Origin: Methanothermobacter sp. K4
GTDB taxonomy: Archaea; Methanobacteriota; Methanobacteria; Methanobacteriales; Methanothermobacteraceae
DNA: 64,000 nucleotides
NCBI RefSeq assembly: GCF_022014235.1
Contig: NZ_JAKLTD010000001.1
Location: 624,624-688,623 of the forward strand
Reading direction: 5' to 3'
Shown here: piece by piece, positions 59,256 to 64,000 of the stretch
How the letters are laid out: the number at the start of each line of letters is the position of its first letter
Position numbering within the stretch: the first letter of the stretch is position 1
Made by a program: the position numbers and the translations under genes
The notes under the pieces: model-generated
Database searches by the model: none
What the model saw: only the letters and a program-made list of their open reading frames with translations
Told to the model about the DNA's origin: nothing

Positions 59256-60482
59256 ATGGGAGTCGAATTTCTTGATATAATCGATCTGGACGATGCAAGG
59301 AGGATAATGGCTGATCTCTTCAGGGAACTCTACAGCAGAGGTTCAGAAACCGTTGATATGGATGATGCCCTTGGGAGGGTACTTGCAGAGGATGTTGAAA
59401 GTCCCATCGACCTGCCACCATTTGACAGGGCATCCCGGGATGGGTATGCAGTGGTGGCCTCAGATACCTTCGGGGCAAGCGATGAGAAACCTGTGATGCT
59501 CAGGTGCATCGAGACGGTTGAGGCAGGTTCTATGCCATCAAGGAGGGTTGAAAGCGGTTCATGCACCAGGATAAGTACGGGGGCTCCGGTACCTGAGGGT
59601 GCCGATGCAGTTGTCATGGTTGAGTACACTGAGGTTAGTGGGGGGGATGTCTACATCCAGAGGCCAGCATACCCATCGCAGCATATAGCGGCGGCGGGAT
59701 CTGATATTGAAGCGGGCAGTGTACTTGTGGAGGGAGGAAAGGTTCTCTCACCCGACAAGATCGCAGCGCTTTCAGCTGCAGGGGTCACCTCGGTGAGGGT
59801 TATATCGAAACCCTCGGTACATGTCATATCAACGGGTAATGAGCTCATTGAACCATCAGGAAAACTTGAACCGGCAAAGATATTTGATTCAAATTCTCTG
59901 GGAATATCAGCGGCCCTGAGGGATGCCGGGTGCAGTGTCAGCCGTGGAGGTATAGTTAGGGATGATTACGGTGAACTCAGAAGGGCCCTCATTGAGGGGC
60001 TGGGTAAAGCGGACCTCGTCATAACCTCAGGCGGCACCTCGGCGGGGGCAGGCGATGTCCTGGCGGATGTGCTTGGGGATCTCGGGCGTGTTATCATTCA
60101 TGGCATCTCCATGAAGCCGGGTAAGCCCACCATAGTGGGTGTCGTTGATGGTAAGATGGTGGTGGGACTTCCTGGTTTCCCGGTCGCAGCCCTTCTGGTT
60201 TTCAGGTCACTTGTAGAACCATTCCTCAGGGAACTATCGGGAATAAAAGCTCCTGAGGGTTCTGTGAAGACACTTAAACTTGCCGAGAGGTTCCACTCAT
60301 CAAGGGGCAGGGTCCAGTATGCCCTTGTGAGGGTTGATGGCCAGTATGCAAGGCCCATATTCAGGGATTCAGGTGCAATAGCAGCCCTTGCAGGGGCCGA
60401 TGGATACATTGAGGTGCCAAAGAACGTTGAGATACTCAATGAGGGAGAGGAGGTTGAGGTTGTTCTCTTTGAGAACCGTTGA
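59256..60482 (+). CDS. moeA: molybdopterin molybdenumtransferase (MoeA)
   Basis: A 408-residue enzyme that inserts molybdate or tungstate into adenylated molybdopterin, needed for formylmethanofuran dehydrogenase. VDMDDALGRVLAEDVESPIDLPPFDRASRDGYAV, ISTGAPVPEGADAVVMVEYTEV, VHVISTGNELIEP, ITSGGTSAGAGDVLADVL, GKPTIVGVVDGKMVVGLPGFPVAAL are diagnostic. Promoter TATA at about 59212-59222; GGTGAT three bases before the ATG. Confidence 0.96.
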   Translation: MGVEFLDIIDLDDARRIMADLFRELYSRGSETVDMDDALGRVLAEDVESPIDLPPFDRASRDGYAVVASDTFGASDEKPVMLRCIETVEAGSMPSRRVESGSCTRISTGAPVPEGADAVVMVEYTEVSGGDVYIQRPAYPSQHIAAAGSDIEAGSVLVEGGKVLSPDKIAALSAAGVTSVRVISKPSVHVISTGNELIEPSGKLEPAKIFDSNSLGISAALRDAGCSVSRGGIVRDDYGELRRALIEGLGKADLVITSGGTSAGAGDVLADVLGDLGRVIIHGISMKPGKPTIVGVVDGKMVVGLPGFPVAALLVFRSLVEPFLRELSGIKAPEGSVKTLKLAERFHSSRGRVQYALVRVDGQYARPIFRDSGAIAALAGADGYIEVPKNVEILNEGEEVEVVLFENR

Positions 60483-60499
60483 ACTTATTCTTTAAAGAT

Positions 60500-61297
60500 T
60501 TAAAAGGAGTTGTTAGTTTCTTTTTTATTCAGGATCTCTGTGACATAGTCTACAAGTTCAGTAATGTCCTGGAATACCTTTTCGCCTTTCAGGTCAACCC
60601 TTGGCCTCTCAACGAGAATGATGGGTATTCCAAGCTCTGATGCAGCGGCAACCTTATCAGGGAGACCCCCTGTCTCACCACTGTCCTTTGTGATAACCAC
60701 ACCGGCACGGTATTCCTTCATCAGCACCCTGTTCATCTCTGGAGAGAATGTGCCCTGCATGGCAATGATCTGCCCTGGAGGCACCCCGAGCCTGTGGCAT
60801 GCCTCAATTGATGAGGTCTGTGGCAGGACCCGGACTGCAACCCTCTCTGGATCCAGTGACTCAAGAACATCAGGTAGTGTGGTGACCCCTGCAAGGTGCA
60901 TCGCCACCTCACCCTCCCGGAGGAGTGATGAGGCCACCTCTCCAGCCTCCCTGAATGAGTCAACCCTTATGGCCCCCTCAACATCCAGTCGCGGTCTTTC
61001 GAACCTCAGGTAGGTTATGCCGGTATCATGGCATGCCAGGAGTGCATTTTCAGTAGCCCTTGTGGCGAAGGGGTGGGTGGCGTCTATGAGGAGTTCAGCA
61101 CCGACTCTATCTATCAGTTCGCTGAGCCCGAACCGGTCAAGGGGTCCTCTGACCGTTCTTAATGCCCCTGAACTTTCAGCAAGCTCCGCACCGTATTCTG
61201 TGGTTGCAGTGGCTGTTATATCAATTCGAGGGTCCTTTGAGAGTTCTTCTATGATCCTCCAGGCATCCCTGGTCCCTGCCATGACAATAACGTTCAT
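60500..61297 (-). CDS. cobK: precorrin-6A reductase (CobK/CbiJ)
   Basis: A 265-residue NAD(P)H-dependent reductase of corrin ring synthesis: VIVMAGTRDAWRIIEELSKDP, TATTEYGAELAESSGA, LLIDATHPFATRATENALLACHDTGITYLRFERP, ITKDSGETGGLPDKVAAASELGIPIILVERP. Directly downstream of the P-type ATPase gene and convergent with moeA, 17 bp away. Confidence 0.94.
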   Translation of the reverse strand: MNVIVMAGTRDAWRIIEELSKDPRIDITATATTEYGAELAESSGALRTVRGPLDRFGLSELIDRVGAELLIDATHPFATRATENALLACHDTGITYLRFERPRLDVEGAIRVDSFREAGEVASSLLREGEVAMHLAGVTTLPDVLESLDPERVAVRVLPQTSSIEACHRLGVPPGQIIAMQGTFSPEMNRVLMKEYRAGVVITKDSGETGGLPDKVAAASELGIPIILVERPRVDLKGEKVFQDITELVDYVTEILNKKETNNSF

Positions 61298-61300
61298 AGG

Positions 61301-63799
61301 TCATTCCCGCCCATCAGCGAACCTCATGAGGGCCTCCGCAATCAGTATGAGGGAAGCCACGGCAACTATGAGGACCCAGTCTGTAACCGTGAGGGGGACG
61401 GTCCTGAACACACCCTCCAGGGGTGCAAGGTAGACCACAAGGATCTGCAGCAGGAGTGAGGCTGCAACAGCAACAAGGAGGGTCCTGTTGGAAAATCCGG
61501 TCCTTGACTTGCAGTTGAATACGTTGAATATCTGGAACATCACAAAGACCGTGAATGCAACTGTCATTGCCCTCTCAACACCCTTCCCTGAGGAGAGCAT
61601 GTACATGTAGAGCCCAAGCGTCCCCGCTGCCATGACAGCACCTGCAATTACTATACGCAGCAGGTTCCTCCTTGGCATTATATCCTCCCTCTCGGGTTTT
61701 CTGAGCATTATATCGGATTCAGGGGGCTCAACACCCAGGGACTGTGCAGGGGGACCGTCCATTATTATGTTTATCCATAGTATCTGTATCGGGTTGAATG
61801 GCACAGGAATGTTGATGAGAGAGGCCGATACGATTGTCAGGATGGCCCCGACGTTTGTTGAAAGCTGGAACTTAACGAAGCGCCTTATGTTATCGAAGAT
61901 GGTACGCCCCTCCCTCACCGCTTTAACGATCGTTGCGAAGTTATCATCCTGGAGAACCATGTCAGAGGATTCCCTTGCAACGTCCGTTCCACTGCCCATG
62001 GCAACACCTATCGCGGCCTTCTTGAGGGCAGGCGCGTCGTTTACACCATCACCGGTCATGGCAACCACGTGGCCCCTCCTCTGGAGGGCCTCAACTATTC
62101 TGACCTTCTGTTCAGGGAAGACACGGGCATAGACCCTCACATCCTCCACAATCTCCCCGAATTCATCATCAGAGAGCTCATCGAGTTCCCTTCCTGTGAG
62201 GGCTAAACCGTCATCCATGAGACCCAGTTCGCGTGCTATGGCAACCGCAGTGTCCCTGTGGTCGCCTGTGATCATAACGACCTTTATACCGGCCTTCCTG
62301 CAGGTCTCTATGGCCTCTGCAGCCTCCTTTCGCGGAGGATCCATCATACCGACGAGGCCAGCGAACACAAGGTCCCTCTCCTCATCATCGCCATCGGGCA
62401 GTTTCCGGTATGCAAGGGCCAGAACACGAAGGGCCCTTGATGTCATATCGTTGAGTCGGGACATCCATTTGGCCAGTTCATCATCATTCATTGGCCTCAG
62501 GGAGCCGTCATAGTCCACATGGCTGCATCTGCCCATTATTATCTCAGGGGCCCCCTTGATGAGGAGGTAGCGCCCGTCCCCAAGCTGGTTTATGGTGGTC
62601 ATCCTCTTCCTTTTACTGTCGAGGGGTATCTCCATGAGACGGGGGTATTTCTCCTCAAGTTCCTTTCTTCTGTATCCATTTTCATCAGCAAAGCTCAGTA
62701 TGGCAGCATCGGTTGGGTCCCCTATGACCCTATCATCTGAGATTGTGGCGTTGTTGCAGAGTGCTGATACAAGGAGTGCCATCTCTGGTGAGGTGAGCTC
62801 TGATTCCCTCACGGTCATCCGGTTATGGGTGAGTGTACCTGTCTTGTCGGTGCAGATCACCGAACATGAACCCAGGGTTTCAACTGCAAGAAGCCTCCTT
62901 ACAATGGCATTGCTCCGGGCCATCCTCTGCATACCCAGTGCGAGGGTCAGTGTCAGTATGGCTGGGAGGCCCTCGGGTACAGAGGCAACTGCAAGTGAAA
63001 CAGCGGTCATGAAGGTGTCAACCAGGGGAAGTCCACGGAGGAACTGTATGGCGAATACCATGGCACATACAACCACCGCTATGAGCCCAAGGCTTTTTCC
63101 AAGGGAGGCTATCTTCTCCTGCAGAGGTGTCTTACCCTCATCCTCCTGTATCATCTCGGCTATCCTGCCTATTGATGTATCCATACCCACGGCTATGACG
63201 GCGCCCTTACCGCGACCTGATACAACGTCAGAGTCCATGAATGCGATAACATCCCTTTCATCTTCAGGGTCCTCATGTGTCTTCTGGACGGGTATGGATT
63301 CTCCTGTGAGGGTAGATTCATCTATGCGGAGGTCATAGGCTTCTATGAGTCTGATGTCTGCAGGTACATTGTCCCCCTCCTCTATGATTACAATATCCCC
63401 TATTGTGAGCTCAGAGGCGGGTATTTTCTGGGTCATACCGTCCCTTATAACCGTGGCCTCAGTTGATACAAGGCCCTTGAGTTTCTCCATTGCACGCTCG
63501 GCCCTGTACTCCTGTATGAAGCCAACTGTGGCATTCACAACCACCACGAATAGTATGACTGCAGAATCGAGCACATCACCCACAAAATAGGATGCCACAG
63601 CCGCAAGTATGAGGAGTATGATGAGTATATCCATGAACTGAGCAAGGAACATTCTGAGGGGTCCTGCCTTTTTCTCCTCAACCAGTTCGTTCTTCCCATA
63701 AGTTTCAAGTCTTCTGGCTGCTTCATCTGAATTTAAACCATTTTCTGACGTTTTAAGTTCATTCAAGACTTCGTTTACACTCATCCCGGCCCATTTCAT
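61301..63799 (-). CDS. P-type cation-transporting ATPase (type II)
   Basis: About 832 residues with type II architecture. An N-terminal cation ATPase domain (MSVNEVLNELKTSENGLNSDEAARRL) precedes two helices; actuator TGES; PEGLPAILTLTLALGMQRMA in helix 4; phosphorylation site CTDKTGTLTHNRM; hinge MTGDGVNDAPALKKAAIGVAMGSGT; and PFNPIQILWINIIMDGPPAQSLG in helix 6 with Asn and Asp as cation ligands. It most resembles Ca2+ or Na+/H+ type PII pumps; the ion cannot be settled. ATG 63799 preferred to GTG 63808. Confidence 0.95.
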   Translation of the reverse strand: MKWAGMSVNEVLNELKTSENGLNSDEAARRLETYGKNELVEEKKAGPLRMFLAQFMDILIILLILAAVASYFVGDVLDSAVILFVVVVNATVGFIQEYRAERAMEKLKGLVSTEATVIRDGMTQKIPASELTIGDIVIIEEGDNVPADIRLIEAYDLRIDESTLTGESIPVQKTHEDPEDERDVIAFMDSDVVSGRGKGAVIAVGMDTSIGRIAEMIQEDEGKTPLQEKIASLGKSLGLIAVVVCAMVFAIQFLRGLPLVDTFMTAVSLAVASVPEGLPAILTLTLALGMQRMARSNAIVRRLLAVETLGSCSVICTDKTGTLTHNRMTVRESELTSPEMALLVSALCNNATISDDRVIGDPTDAAILSFADENGYRRKELEEKYPRLMEIPLDSKRKRMTTINQLGDGRYLLIKGAPEIIMGRCSHVDYDGSLRPMNDDELAKWMSRLNDMTSRALRVLALAYRKLPDGDDEERDLVFAGLVGMMDPPRKEAAEAIETCRKAGIKVVMITGDHRDTAVAIARELGLMDDGLALTGRELDELSDDEFGEIVEDVRVYARVFPEQKVRIVEALQRRGHVVAMTGDGVNDAPALKKAAIGVAMGSGTDVARESSDMVLQDDNFATIVKAVREGRTIFDNIRRFVKFQLSTNVGAILTIVSASLINIPVPFNPIQILWINIIMDGPPAQSLGVEPPESDIMLRKPEREDIMPRRNLLRIVIAGAVMAAGTLGLYMYMLSSGKGVERAMTVAFTVFVMFQIFNVFNCKSRTGFSNRTLLVAVAASLLLQILVVYLAPLEGVFRTVPLTVTDWVLIVAVASLILIAEALMRFADGRE

Positions 63800-63886
63800 T
63801 TTGAACACTTTTCAAATTCTTTTTGGTAATTGTTTCTAAGCTTGAACATCATGATATCATCTGCTTGGCATCTTGATTTGAGATCA

Positions 63887-64000
63887 CGATATCATTCTTT
63901 GAATTGGATTACACATCTTCCATTATCCAGTTTATAGGGTATATCGATATCATTCTTTGAATTGGATTACACATCTTCCATTATCCAGTTTATAGGGTAT
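63887..64000. repeat. 58-bp tandem repeat running off the window
   Basis: A unit starting CGATATCATTCTTTGAATTG and ending TTTATAGGGTATAT occurs at 63887-63944 and again from 63945, identical for all 56 visible bases, to the end of the window. It lies upstream of the P-type ATPase gene. The number of copies beyond the window is unknown. Confidence 0.95.

Noticed and set aside
63887..64000. Possible CRISPR array at the end of the window
   Set aside because: The 58-bp units abut directly without unique spacers, and do not resemble the roughly 30-bp repeats of Methanothermobacter CRISPR arrays as I recall them.

Overview
The window comes from a hydrogenotrophic, thermophilic methanogen of the Methanobacteriales, almost certainly a Methanothermobacter close to M. 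thermautotrophicus. The evidence is split archaeal RNA polymerase genes (rpoH-B2-B1-A1-A2), archaeal EF-2/EF-1alpha, topoisomerase VI, AtwA, coenzyme F420 genes, an MtrA homologue, SepCysS, archaeal MreB and PurO. Start sites carry AGGTGAT or GGAGG type ribosome binding sites, promoters are TATA boxes, and initiation at GTG or TTG is common. From memory the gene order follows the MTH10xx region of strain Delta-H in reverse; no search was run.

Layout. 1-5.6 kb: end of a TldD/PmbA protein, a PflX-like radical SAM protein, an NTPase and SepCysS, then a minus-strand stress or regulatory group (GyrI-like, UspA, NYN), and a TetR repressor divergent from a soluble MtrA homologue. Three regularly spaced palindromes lie between those two. 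5.6-6 kb: two tandem tRNA-Ser genes. 6-19.4 kb: the translation and transcription super-operon (rpoH, B2, B1, A1, A2, L30e, NusA, S12, S7, EF-2, EF-1alpha, S10), preceded by a five-tRNA array. 20-22 kb: pgk and tpiA. 22-26.5 kb: accessory region with a secreted transglutaminase-like protein, Taw1, a DUF1002 protein and a membrane protein. 26.5-29.9 kb: a second-type CO dehydrogenase locus (alpha subunit plus CooF-like ferredoxin, divergent from epsilon). 29.9-33.8 kb: 2-oxoglutarate ferredoxin oxidoreductase with succinyl-CoA synthetase beta, the end of the incomplete reductive TCA pathway.

33.9-42.7 kb is rich in cell-envelope and cell-shape genes: sortase and probable substrate, a DUF515 protein, archaetidylserine synthase and decarboxylase, MreB, and an ExbB/ExbD pair, with MptD and RNase HII among them. 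42.7-45.7 kb holds PurO, CofE, CofD and GTP cyclohydrolase III. 45.8-50.7 kb holds methanogenesis and tetrapyrrole genes: a Dus-like TIM barrel protein, AtwA, a marker-9 protein, precorrin-2 dehydrogenase and HemA. 50.8-63.8 kb holds an AAA ATPase, endonuclease IV, GAPDH, Top6A/B, a KH protein, RIO1 kinase, aIF1A, MoeA, CobK and a P-type cation ATPase.

Most genes are well-known housekeeping or methanogenesis genes. The unusual signals are: the 18-bp-phased operator triplet at the tetR/mtrA-like intergenic region; the sortase with a candidate sorting signal beside it; the CODH alpha/CooF-like unit; two genes whose conserved N-termini lie upstream of any ATG, GTG or TTG; and a recurring pattern of short direct repeats at or next to gene ends (26.4, 50.6, 54.2, 57.9 and 63.9 kb).
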